Below are positions 53,923 through 64,000 of a stretch of 64,000 nt of DNA, in pieces; the first letter of the stretch is position 1; each line of letters starts with the position of its first letter. A program made the position numbers and the translations under genes. Origin of the DNA: Coriolopsis trogii (taxonomy: Eukaryota > Basidiomycota > Agaricomycetes > Polyporales > Polyporaceae); contig JAHYIO010000003.1 of the NCBI GenBank assembly GCA_020543525.1, forward strand, positions 930,001-994,000, read 5' to 3'. The notes under the pieces were generated by a model. The model did no database searches and had not been told where the DNA came from. It saw only the letters and a program-made list of their open reading frames with translations.

Positions 53923-56900
53923 TCACTCCACGTCCGAGTCCGCACTCCCAGCACCCCCGCTCTCAGCCACAGCCACCGGGATCTTCTGCGAACCAGCCGG
54001 CGAGCCCCCCAACTGCGACGTACTCGAGCCCGCCAGCGAGCTGCGGGAAGGCATCTTCTGCAGCCCCGACGGTCTAGGCACGCTCGGCCCAAACGACGTA
54101 CTCCGCATGCCCAACCCAAGCATGAACATCCCCGACGTCGTCCGCTGACGAGGGCCCGGCTTCGGGCCGACCGTCGGGCTCCGCGTAGGGACGACGATCC
54201 GCAGCCCGAGGCTCGCGAGGGGGTCTGCGTTCCCGGGCGACTCGTCGCCCGACCGCTCGCGCGGGTGCGAGTGCGAAAAGGACGAGGAGTGCCGGAGCCG
54301 AGGGGAGGTCATCACCGAGCCGAACGTCTGCGGAGCGGGGCTCGTCGGCCTCGGAGGGTTGAGGAAGCTCGGGGTCCATGCAGACCAACTCGGGGACGCC
54401 ATCGTCTTCGCGGACAGCCCAGACGCAGAGGGCGAGAGCGAGTCCTCTGACGAGGGCATAGAGAGCTCGTGCAGCGTGCGCTTGATCGAGGCGATATCGT
54501 GCTCGAGATCGTCGAGCTTCTGCGCGAACTGTTGGGTCGCTTTCGCCACCACCGGATCGGACCCATCCACGAAAGCGCGGACTTCTTTTGCTATCTCGTT
54601 CTCGTCCATCTTGGCCCCGTCGTCCGCCTGCGACATCGCCCCAGGTATAGACAGGAGGGCCTCGTAGCCACTGGCTACGCGCTCCTCGTCCGCGATACGA
54701 ATCTCGAGTTCTACTCGGGCGTCCTCGTTGAAGTCAGCGAGACGCTCAACAGCTTTGCGGAGGACGGAGACCATCTCCAACGGTGAGCCTGACGATGGGA
54801 GGTCAGCGAGGGACTTCTTGAGCTCCTTGAGGGCCAGATTACAATCCCGGAAGCTGCGCTGCACATCGTCATACCGACGTTTGACTTTCGACAATCCGAC
54901 TAGCAGAGTGTCCTCCTTAGGTTCGGCGGTAGGCAAGGTGCTACTGGGCGACATAGGTGATAGCGACGATAGCAAAGAACCATTGGTAGCTTCCAGTGGT
55001 AAGGGGGGCGGTATATGTGGCTTCAAGCTCCGAGTGGTATCTCGAACGTCGTGTGGTACGGACGCAGCGTCAGGGAATGGTAGGGGTGGAGGGCCTGGTG
55101 GCAAGTCCTGCGCTTCGAGGTGTGCTTCGGGTTCGGCAGGAGAGGGGAAGGGTATGGGTATGGAGCTACCGTTGGTGCCGGCGGTCTCGGATGTCGCAGG
55201 CAAATCAGCCCCGGAGATGGCATGATCTGCTGTGGGCTCCCTAGATCCCTTCGACTCCGATGGCAACTGTGGTGGTTCGTGATCCACGCTGGGCACTTCA
55301 GAGACGTGTATAGATGGCGATGGTACATCTGGGACAGTGGACTTTGCGAGCTCTGATCCTGGCCTGACAACCGATGCGTCTGCATCTGCAGGTAGAGTCA
55401 CTATCTCGACAATAGGTACGCTGTCAGAGGTCGCAATGTGGTCTACCACGCCCTCCGTACCTACCGCCACGACGGTAGGAGACGGCGCGGAAGTAGATTC
55501 GACCATCGCCTTTACTTCTAACATATTCCTCTCTTGATTGACATCGCTCATGCGATGGGGAACTGGCTGAACGACACGAAGGGGATTGTTGGTCGCGTGC
55601 GGGTGTATATGATGGTCCGAAGAATCCAAGCGTGCGAGCTTGCGCTCGATGTTCAGCCTGCGGACCGTCTCTTCTTGTAGTTCCTGTGTCAACGACGCCA
55701 GCGCATCCTGTGCCAAGATGAGTCGGGCTATTGAGCCCTCCGAGTAGTCATGCGACTTGGATGGCTGCCCATTCAGTGTCTCTAGGAGGAGTTCCGCGTC
55801 CGCCACCGCCTTGGAATATGCTTCTCGTAAAGCCATAGGATTCAAAGATATGGATCCGTCTTCGGAACCTCCTGTACGTCCGAGGGACTCTTTGGCTCTG
55901 CGGACCCATCGCCGTAAGCTCTCCGCAAGGTTCTCCTCACGTCCGAGAAATGCGAGTCGAAGAGAGACTTCGCGTCGACGACCGTACGCCTCGCGAGCTA
56001 TATCCTCCGTGAGTTCGTCCATAGCTGTCCGCACGCGTTCAGACTCGTTACGCTCGCGCGACAGAGAGCTCTGCAGCTGCGCGATCTCCGCATTCAGGGT
56101 GGCGAGCGTTGCAGCATGGCGCACTCTCAAGGTGTCAATGGCTTTCTGAAGCGTGTCTGTTGACGACTGCGAGAACTTCCTAGAGATGGACACATTCAGC
56201 AAGAAAGCGGGTACAGAACAAAGAGAACGGACATGTAACGGGAGACCATCTTTGCTGCTGTATTATCATCCACGCGATACTTGTCCAATTCGTGAAGAGC
56301 CTTAGTCATTTCAGCACGGTCATGTTCAGCACCTTGGCGGGCGACCTCCAGTTCCTTGTACAGAAGACCGTTGTCGCCGTGAAGCTTAGCGATGTCCGCC
56401 TGCAGCAGCTCGCTCTGGTGATTGAACTCGTGCAACAGCTTGTGTAGGCCTAGCTTTCCCTCTGCGAGATTACCAGCAGGATTGGTGTGGACACCATTGG
56501 TGGGTTGCTGCAAGTCCATCGAAGAAGCGGAGGAGGGCGTAGAAGGGGGCTTAGGTCTACCTTCGAGCCTGCGCACAAGACTTGCATACTCCTGAACAGC
56601 GAGGTCCGTCATCCTCCTCTCTTCCTCTGCAGCTCGGACCTTGCGTTCCAGCTCTCGTTCCCGCGCAAGACCCTCTTCCTCTCGAGCGCGCGCCTCTGCA
56701 GCAACCGCGCGAGCAGCGTCGACTTCATGCTGCGCACTAGCCAGCTCGCTCCGAGCATCCACAGCTTCTCGCGTACGCGCCAGGAGTGTCTCTTCGACTG
56801 AAGTGAGCTTGTCTGAAAGCCGACGGAGAGCGAGTGTGAGTTCAGGAACCTGGAAGGAGGTTTCCGTCGGAGTGGAATCAGGATTCGCCCTGAGGACGGC

Positions 56901-57183
56901 GAGTTCCTCCTTCAGTTGCGCATTCTCGCGTTCTAACGCGCGCACATGGTCAAGGACTTGGGAGGCTTCCAGAGACTGTCTCTGTAGCTTGAGTGAAGTG
57001 GCATGAGCTTCGTGCTGCCAATCAAGTCTGCACGTCAGTTGATGAGCATTGTACGATGGGCAGAAAGACGGAGGCGCCGCAATGTATATGTACCTGGTAT
57101 CTGGATACTGCGGCACGTAGGCTGGATAGTTCTAGTGCAAGTGGGTGATCGTCGTTAACCGCAGCGACAGGAGAGTTGGCCAT
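53923..57183 (-). CDS. Large coiled-coil protein, function unknown
   Basis: Three exons: 57183-57094, 57014-56233 and 56179-53923, totalling 3129 nt (1042 aa) in frame. The start MANSPVAAVNDDHP leads into SSLRAAVSRYQ, joined across intron 1 to HEAHATSLKLQRQSLEASQV, then a long heptad-rich region (ALERENAQLKEELAVL, SVEETLLARTREAVDARSEL). A second coiled coil follows exon 3's KFSQSSTDTLQKAIDTLR and the basic REVSLRLAFLGREENLAESL. A Pro/Ser/Asp-rich middle (about 250 residues) separates a third helical block (VKRRYDDVQRSFRDCNLALK) from a Ser/Gly-rich tail ending SADSDVE. The architecture suggests a cytoskeletal, trafficking or scaffold protein; no catalytic motif seen. It looks conserved, but I cannot name it. 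Confidence 0.7.
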
Positions 57184-57778
57184 GTGCAGGAGCACGTAAA
57201 GTTACGCGTGAAGCTCCTGCAGTCCGCCCAGAGTCCGCCACACATGTCATGACACGCGGAAGCTGCGCGGAGATCGAATGTGCAGGGGGAGGACATGGTC
57301 GGGGGGCGAATGCCCCCCTGCGGAACGTGAACATCGGAAGCTCCGCTGTGGCACTGTCCTTGGCTGCAGCTGCAGGTCTGACTGTCGACCTCCCACTCGA
57401 CTCGTCCGCCGTCGACTCTCTCGCGACCCACAACGTCTGCCTTGTTCAAGGACGATACCGCGCCGTCTACATACGCCTTGACGCTAACTCGACCCATCGT
57501 CGTATAAAGCACGCTTTCCCGCAGTTGTCTACACCCCAGCCTGCCCCAGCTTTCGTCGGATCACACTTCCTTCTGTCTTCCGCATTCCTCCCTCTCGCCC
57601 TGGACCGACCCGTCGCGTACCGCATCTTGACGCAGCGAAAGCATATGTTTCCAGTGCGATAGCATCGACTCCAGATTCCTCAGCGATTACAATTCACCGG
57701 TACGTGACCTCGCACACTCGTTCTCTCCGGGGTATTCATCCCACTTTCTATCGCGACTTCCTGCTCGCGTCAATAGAT
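57184..57778. promoter_or_regulatory. Divergent promoter between coiled-coil gene and UBP3
   Basis: About 595 bp between outward-facing start codons, C/T-rich near 57530-57610. CGTATAAAGC near 57500 could be a TATA-like element for the rightward gene. In-frame sequence upstream of the UBP3 ATG (57704-57778) is open but lacks conservation. Confidence 0.5.
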
Positions 57779-60700
57779 ATGTCGAGCCCTCACACCCCGT
57801 ATCATCCGCAACCTGGGCCGTCTTACTATCATCCGCCCCCGCCGCCAGGACCCCCACACTATGCGTACTCTCCAGCGCCAGCGCCAGCGCCGTATTACGC
57901 ATATCCCATGCCGCCCATGAACGGCCCTCCAATGCATCAACCCGCTTCTCCCAGAATCAACGGTGCTGGTCGCGGTCGATACAATCCTCATCGAGGCGGT
58001 GCACCCGCATACCACTATCAACCGATCCCTCCTCAACATCATATGCCACCTCCCGCGCTCCCGGTGCAAACGCCTCCCCCAGTATCCCCCGCAAGTCCCT
58101 ACCATCATCCACAAAAGTTTGCGCCACATCCCCATCCTCATCAGGTCCCATACGGATCTCCTTATCATCATCCTCAGCCCAACGGTCCTTACCCCCACGC
58201 CTGGGCAGGGCAAAACATGTCGCCGTTGCCAAAACACATATCTATGCTCCCTCCCATGGCTTCAACTGAACACGTACCTCAACTGCAGCAGCCTCAACCT
58301 CCCCATCCGCAGCCCCAACCTCAACCTCAGCCGCCACCGCTCGAGTTCCATCAGCCTCCCCAGCAGATGCCACAAGAGCTGACCGAAGAGGTTTTACAGG
58401 TGGTGCCTCCGGAGGTGCTGGAAACCGTACCTCCATCTCAGCAGGTGGATGTTGCTCCGCAGCCAGAAGCTGCCCAGCCCGAATCTGTGCATCTCCCATC
58501 TGCGCAAAGCGAGCCCGCTCCTGAACCTGAATCTGAGCAGGTGGATTCGACGGAACCTACGTCACAGTCGGTCGAACAAAGTTCAGAGCAAGCCCCAGAA
58601 GCAGAGACCGAGCCGGGAGTTGAGACCCCTAGAAGCCCTTCCCCTGCTCTCACGGTGGCGATATCTCTCTCGTCCACTTACGTGGTTTGGTCCCGTCGTC
58701 CTCGGGAACCCAGCCGTGCTCCAGGAGTCATCATCTCAACTCGTGCCTTCCCGACGGATGAGGTATTGCAGATGGCTATGGAGTTACGGACGCCACCCAT
58801 CACTCCGAAAGCTGAAGTAGTGCCTCTACCGGGCAACTCATCAGTTTCTTCGTCTGAAGCTCAAGACGGCCCTCCGGGATCCATAGGAGCACCGTCTTCA
58901 TCTACTACGGAGACCACACCTGCATGTTCCGTTGTCGCTGATACACCCGTACCAGGCTCGCCATACTCCGTGGCAACCTCTGTTTCTGCAGCGGTCGGCT
59001 CTCCTTCCGCGAAAACCCCACCGTCTCCGCACGCCGAGGCCAAGATTGAGTTGCCTGCTGTTGCTGTTTCGTTGGAGGCGACAGACCCGTCCACTCCCCA
59101 ACCTGTCTCCGAACAGCCCGTGGCTCCAGCGGCGCCGCCTGTTGCTTCGAAGCCGGGTCCGAAGAAGTCATGGGCCTCACTGCTACAACCGTCAGATTCC
59201 TCTGCGTCCTCGTCCAAGTCTCGCCTCCCCGTTTCGAAAGTCGTCGGTTTCTCCGTTCCAGCCGACTCCGGATCAGCACCATCTTCGTCTGCTCAGTCGT
59301 CCATCACTACCGCGAATCGCAACGAACTCCTCCACCTTTTGCACGAAGGCCCGTCGGGGTCTGCTGTTGGTACAGCTGCCGCGATGAAGATTCGTCCCCG
59401 CGGACTAGTCAACACGGGTAACATGTGCTTCGCGAACGCGGTTCTGCAGATCTTGGTTTATTGTCCTCCTTTCCACCGTTTCTTCTCGGAACTCCGGCGA
59501 CACCTCGCTGGTCCCGTCGTCGGCTCTCAACGTGAGGGTACCAGGGCGACTCCGCTCGTCGATGCGACAATTCAGTTCATGAAGGAGTTCGTTCCGGACC
59601 CTCCTGCGCCGACTGCCGATTCCAAGGCTAAGGGCAAGGAGCGGGAAGATGACGCCTTCGACGAGTTGGATAGCTTCATTCCGACGTACGTCTATGACGC
59701 GATGAAGGAGAAGAAGCGCTTTGCGAACATGATTGTGCGTAGTATCGTGTCTACATTTCCGGCGTGCTTGCTCATGCGTTGTGGTTGACAGGGTGGGCAC
59801 CAAGAGGACGCTGAAGAGTTCCTCGGGTTCTTCTTAGATACTCTCGAGGAAGAGCTGCTATCAATATCGCAGTCTTTGCAGCCTAAAGATCCGGCGAAAG
59901 CGGCCGGGGAGGAACCAGCACAAGACGATGGATGGATGGAGGTTGGCAAGAAGAACAAGTCTGTTGTGACCAGAACGGCAAGTCGCGCAGTTTTGACATA
60001 ACTGGAAGATCAATCTGACTTCTCTTCAGGCTAAATCCACCGATTCTCCCATCACTCGCATTTTCGGCGGCAAGTTCCGCTCCACACTGCGTGCTCCTCA
60101 TCAACGCGAGTCCGTCACGATTGAAGACTGGCGGTCATTGCAGCTCGACATCCAGCCAGAGAACGTCAAGACCCTCCGTGATGCATTGCAGCACATATCG
60201 CATCCGCAATCGGTGCAGGTCTCGATACCGACACGGCCTGGAGCTCTCCTTGATGCACAGCAACAAGTGCTCATTGAAGCTCTTCCGCCTGTACTGATTC
60301 TGCATATGAAGCGATTCTTGTACGACACCAAGGTCAACGATGTCGTCAAGGTCAGCAAGCAGGTCTCTTTCTCGTCGGAACTCGACGTTCCCTCGGGTGC
60401 GTATCTCGTCTCTCATACGTGCACTGCCGCTAAGTCGTGCAACAGACATCATCTCTCCCGCCAAGCGAACAGCACAACCCGTCAAATACCAGTTGTTCGG
60501 TGGTACGTACATCTTCCTCGACTCTCGTATGCAAACATCCGCTCAACTCCACTCGTGTAGTCCTCTACCATCACGGGCCGTCGGCATCGGGAGGGCACTA
60601 TACTCTGGACGTTCTCCACCCGAACCGCGAGCTGTCCGACCGTCCACGGGCAGCATGGATCCGGATCGACGACGAGCTCGTCTCGGACCTGCGCCCGGAG

Positions 60701-60793
60701 GACTTGTTTGGCGCGCAGGAGCGCGAGGACCGACAGCCGTATCTACTGTTCTACAGGAGGATGACTGCGTGGGGTGCGACACGGACAAACTAG
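57779..60793 (+). CDS. UBP3: Ubiquitin carboxyl-terminal hydrolase Ubp3/USP10
   Basis: Deubiquitinase of the Ubp3/USP10 type; the yeast enzyme works with Bre5 in COPII traffic, ribophagy and stress granule-linked control. Five exons: 57779-59734, 59792-59977, 60030-60396, 60446-60502 and 60561-60793, totalling 2799 nt (932 aa) in frame. The first 600 residues are a Pro/Gln/His-rich disordered region (many PPP, PQPQP and YHHP runs). The catalytic Cys box is GLVNTGNMCFANAVLQILVY, followed by GGHQEDAEEFLGFFLDTLEE, EALPPVLILHMKRFLYD and the His box SASGGHYTLDVLH. The conserved Cys and His are present, so activity is expected. Intron 2 has a GC donor (GCAAGT) instead of GT. Confidence 0.95.
59978..60029 (+). 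other. GC-AG intron within UBP3
   Basis: The exon ends ACG and the intron begins GCAAGT, close to the consensus of GC donors, and ends TTCAG. Removal joins VVTRT to AKSTDSPITR in frame, while read-through meets a stop after eight codons. It is the only non-GT donor noticed in the window. Confidence 0.75.
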
Positions 60794-61150
60794 GGCGTTG
60801 ACCACTATATCACTGTTGGTATTCGGTATTGTTGCAGCACCCTATGTTACTGTGCCAGTGCTAGTCCTTTACATTCCTCTGATTCATTCTGGATTTTTAC
60901 CCCATTGCTTGGTGCATGCGGAAGCTGGACGAACAGTGTGAGGTAATCAACACTGCTGTGGGTTTAATTACAAGACCGGAGCTTCTCTGAAGACGATGCT
61001 TGTCCAGGAGCAGACGTTTGGTGCTGGCGTTGCGAGCCAAACGCTTAATTTCAGTGCTTACGGTAGATCAACAAGGAAGTCAAGAGACAGCAGAATAATT
61101 TACGTGTCACGAGCCCGCTCGTAGTATTTACCCCCAAAATCCAAAGCATC
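60794..61150. other. intergenic between convergent UBP3 and MDR copy B
   Basis: About 360 bp between converging stop codons: two 3' UTRs. AT-richer than the flanks, no gene seen. Confidence 0.5.
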
Positions 61151-62553
61151 TTACACACAATACACAATCTTCTCTCCGCTAACCTTGCCTTCCTTCATGT
61201 ACTGCAAGCCGTCGGGGATCGCACCCAGCCCGCCTTCCCAGAGCTTGATCGGCAGAGGCATGATGTGGCCGTCTCGCGCGAGCTCAGGCAGCTTCTGCAG
61301 GAACTCGGCCATTTGTGTTCTGTCCTCGACCGAGACAGGATATTGTGCCTTCGGTCCGTAGTCGAACGCGCGACCGAGGGCGGTGTACAGGAGGGTGTCT
61401 GCAGGACGCGTGAGTTAGCGCGCCTCCCGGTTCTGGAGGACCCTGCTGAACTAGGTCTTGAGACGAAGACGGAACGCACGCTTGTACTCGATATTACTCC
61501 TGCTTGTTGTAGCGGGCCGAGGGGGCAGGAGGGTGATGATCTTTCCCCCGGAGGGAGCGAGCGACTCTGCCGTAATCTTTTGGGATGACTCTGTGGATAT
61601 GCAGTCGAGGGCGTAGGCGATCGAGTCTCCGGAAACGTGTTTGATGTCCGACACCACGTCCGGGTCCCGGTAGTCGAAGACTTCGTCGGCGCCGTAACAG
61701 CGTACGAGCTGGAAGTTGTGCGGGGAGGCGGTCGTGACGACTCTGTAGCCCGAGAGGTGGGCGAGTTGGATCGCGGCGAGGCCGACACCCGCTATAGGCG
61801 AAACTGGAGGTCAGTCATGCTCCTTTTATTTGTAGTACCGTTAGAGAGCTCACAGCTTCCCCCGTATATGAGGATCCACTCATCCGCGTCGGCGGTCTCA
61901 GGCGGCTCGACGAGTGAAAGACGGGTGGGATGATAGAGGGCCTGGATGGCGGTCCAGAACCTATGATGTTGTAAGGTTAATTGTCAATGACCACATTCCC
62001 ACAGGGTTGCGTGCGCAGCGGAGCGGAGCATAACGAAACCACACGTACGCGCATCCGAGCGTGGCCGCCTCCTCGTGCGAGAAGGTGTCCTGGGGGACGA
62101 CCCACACGAGATCGGCTGGTGTCCTGACGTACTCCGCGAACGCACCCGAGTCGGCGAACGCACCGCCGTGCACGAAGCCGGCGACATGGTCTCCGACGGC
62201 GGGGATGTTGACGTTCTTGCCTGTTTTCACGACGAGCCCCGAGAAGTCGCAGCCTACGACGGACCCGGGCTTTCCAACAGAGTCGACATCTACGAGGGGG
62301 GGGGAACTTCATTCCGAGCATCGGTCTTGAACAATGTTGGACTCACGTTTCCAGTCGGTCGGATTTTGTGAGAGTGCGACTGTCTTCACGAGGATGTCGT
62401 TCTCTCCGACCTGAGGAACCGGATGGTCTTGCAATACGACACGACGGCCCTGGTCGAAGTAGTAAGAATTCTTATAGCCAGCACACTTGAGATCTCTCGA
62501 CTCACCTCTTCAATAACAAGGGCCTTCATCGTCGAGGGAATCATATAAGGCAT
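61151..62553 (-). CDS. MDR-family NAD(P)H oxidoreductase, copy B
   Basis: Paralog of the enzyme at 40899 on the opposite strand, with the same intron-split layout. The start MPYMIPSTMKALVIEE at 62553 is followed by RRVVLQDHPVPQVGENDILV, LSQNPTDWK, VVGCDFSGLVVKTGKNVNIP, AVGDHVAGFVHGGAFADSGA, FWTAIQALYHPTRLSLVEPP, GLAAIQLAHLSGYRVVTTAS and YGADEVFDYRDPDVVSDIKH. The C-terminus is IPDGLQYMKEGKVSGEKIVY, then CV and the stop at 61153-61151. The zinc ligands of classical alcohol dehydrogenases are absent. SSQKITAESLAPSGG is shared exactly with copy C. An AT-rich TATATAGC motif lies about 55 bp upstream of the start. Substrate unknown. Confidence 0.88.
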
Positions 62554-63442
62554 GGCGGTATCTCACTTGGTGCGTCGCAGGATAACGAGATAGTGGTGCA
62601 ACAACTATCCATTCATTATATAGCTACGCCTCGGGCATCTTCTGTGAGCCCATTAGGTTATGCACCTTGCTTCCGTTGGCGGTTGCTGCCAACCGTCGGT
62701 ACGGCCCTACTTTCACTTCAGGAACACGGAGTCGGGATAATATAAGTGGTCCGTCGGTTCGTGGCTATAGTGACGCTGATGTAGGCTCCGTACAGACGGA
62801 AGCGTTTCGGCAAGCATGGTGAAGTCAATCTTCATAGCATCGATCGGAGTCGACGACGAGCTCATCTTGTTCTTGCATCTGGCGGAGGACTCATGTGCCA
62901 AGTTGGCTGTCCGAGAGCATTTGAACCTAACTCGACAGGTTTCAGGGGGGATCCATAATACGGATAGATGGCTGCGCGGAAGGTCGCAGGAAGAGTCGTA
63001 TTTGATATCGCCGGCGACGGTGGACTTCCGGGGGTTGGCTTACCCGTACATGCGTCCCTCGCAGGGTTCCAGGGGCGTCTACGCGTTGTCTTCCTCCGTC
63101 GGTAGGGCACAGACTACATCGGATGTTCAGGGAAACATCACCGCATGGATGTCTCGTCCCAGAGTACTAGGCGAATGCAGTTGGGCATTGAAACTGAGGG
63201 AGAGTATGTCGAGGAGCCTGAGCATTGCTGAGAGTTCCGGCGTTAGCGGCTAGAAGCCCACGTATCAAGCGCAGCTACCTCATCTCATCCCGTGTGAAGG
63301 ACGAAACATTTGTTGAGAAGCCATCAGGCGTCAATGAGACAAAATACGTACCTTCGGTGCTCACTGACCGCCAGACTTGTAAAGCAACGTGTCAGGCAGA
63401 TAGCACGCTGTTGCGCCTAATCGTGTATGCTGTCGAAGTATG
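62554..63442. other. spacer between tandem MDR copies B and C
   Basis: About 890 bp carrying the promoter of copy B (TATATAGCTACG near 62617) and the 3' UTR of copy C. A 145-codon frame on the plus strand and shorter minus-strand frames show no domain. Confidence 0.4.
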
Positions 63443-64000
63443 TTACACACGGTAAACGAGCTTCACTCCGCTAACTTTGCCCTCCTTCATGTACTGAAGG
63501 CCGTCCGGTATCGCACCTAAGCCACCCTCCCAGAGCTTGATCGGCAGAGGTTTGATATGGCCCTCTTGCGCTAGCTTGGGCATCTTCCGCAAGAACTCGA
63601 CGATTTGCGTCCTGTCCTCGATCGAGACAGGGTACTGCGTGTCCGGTCCGAAATCGAACGCACGGCCGAGGGCTGTGTATAAGAGCGTGTCTGGAGGCAA
63701 CGACCTCAACACATTGTAGATGATTGAAGCAGGCGTTACTCACTTTTAATATCCACGTCCTTTCTGTCCGTTACCTCGGGCCTAGGCAGTTGGAGGGTAA
63801 TAATCTGTCCCCCGGAAGGAGCCAGCGATTCTGCGGTTATCTTTTGGGAAGATTCTGAGGAGATGGTATCGAGAGCCTTCGTGATCGAATCGTGCGATGC
63901 GCGTTTGATCTTCGAAACTACGTCGGAGTCCTTGTAGTCGAAGACTTCATCGGCACCAAACGATCGCACTAAGTCGAAGTTGTGGGGGGAGGCCGTCGTG
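63443..64000 (-). CDS. MDR-family NAD(P)H oxidoreductase, copy C (5' part outside window)
   Basis: C-terminal portion of a third paralog, cut by the right edge. Seen: TTASPHNFDLVRSFGADEVF, DYKDSDVVSKIKRASHDSIT, SSESSQKITAESLAPSGGQI, then after an intron DTLLYTALGRAFDFGPDTQY, PVSIEDRTQIVEFLRKMPKL, and the end KEGKVSGVKLVYRV with stop at 63445-63443. It is closer to copy B than to copy A, as judged by the exact SSQKITAESLAPSGG block and the shared DTLLYTALGRAFD exon start. The intron before that exon is at the same place in all three genes. The N-terminal GroES-like domain lies beyond the window. Confidence 0.88.

Noticed and set aside
62816..63253. 145-codon plus-strand frame between MDR copies B and C
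   Set aside because: No domain, no splice or homology support, and it sits where the promoter of copy B and the 3' UTR of copy C are expected.

Overview
The window is 64 kb of nuclear chromosome from a filamentous basidiomycete. The evidence is intron-dense genes (introns of about 50-60 nt with GTRNGT donors and YAG acceptors), tiny first coding exons, GC-rich exons, and gene content such as the UBP3, GIS2, RPN8, PMT2 and HEL2 families plus a paralogous set of enoyl-reductase-like MDR enzymes. Protein flavour suggests an Agaricomycete, possibly Polyporales; that placement is a guess. No plasmid, phage, CRISPR or rRNA signal was seen.

Layout. 0-20 kb is a dense housekeeping block: 2-isopropylmalate synthase (LEU4, running off the left edge), SF3B2/CUS1, eIF4A, a dual-specificity phosphatase, a Rab GTPase, ATP synthase epsilon (ATP15), GIS2 with seven zinc knuckles, cytochrome oxidase subunit COX5, proteasome RPN8, a monocarboxylate-type MFS transporter and fibrillarin (NOP1). 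20-34 kb holds a PMT2-type protein O-mannosyltransferase, an unrecognised LRR/F-box-like protein, CLP1, S-adenosylmethionine synthetase and a myotubularin phosphatase. 34-46 kb is more accessory: an orphan CHORD-like zinc-site protein with a tail-to-tail ORF, an allantoate-permease-type MFS transporter, a truncated tRNA-Ile, an MDR reductase behind a TATA box, and a methyltransferase with a long disordered tail. 46-61 kb returns to conserved genes: HEL2/ZNF598, mitochondrial mL54, a four-exon orphan, a second orphan next to a 678-bp TA-flanked inverted-repeat element, a 1042-residue coiled-coil protein and UBP3/USP10. The right edge (61-64 kb) has two further MDR reductase copies in tandem.

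Functional links are loose, as is usual in fungi. Several genes serve translation and its quality control (eIF4A, GIS2, HEL2, UBP3, fibrillarin), RNA processing (SF3B2, CLP1) or mitochondria (ATP15, COX5, mL54). Divergent promoter pairs include SF3B2/eIF4A, Rab/ATP15, MFS/fibrillarin and coiled-coil/UBP3. Exon boundaries were reconstructed by hand from splice signals, reading phase and family conservation. Where exon sums are stated to close in frame, I checked them. I found no clearly new multi-gene system. The best leads are the small inverted-repeat element, the orphan zinc-site protein with its inverted partner ORF, the intron-borne GCGCATATA motif and the MDR paralog set.
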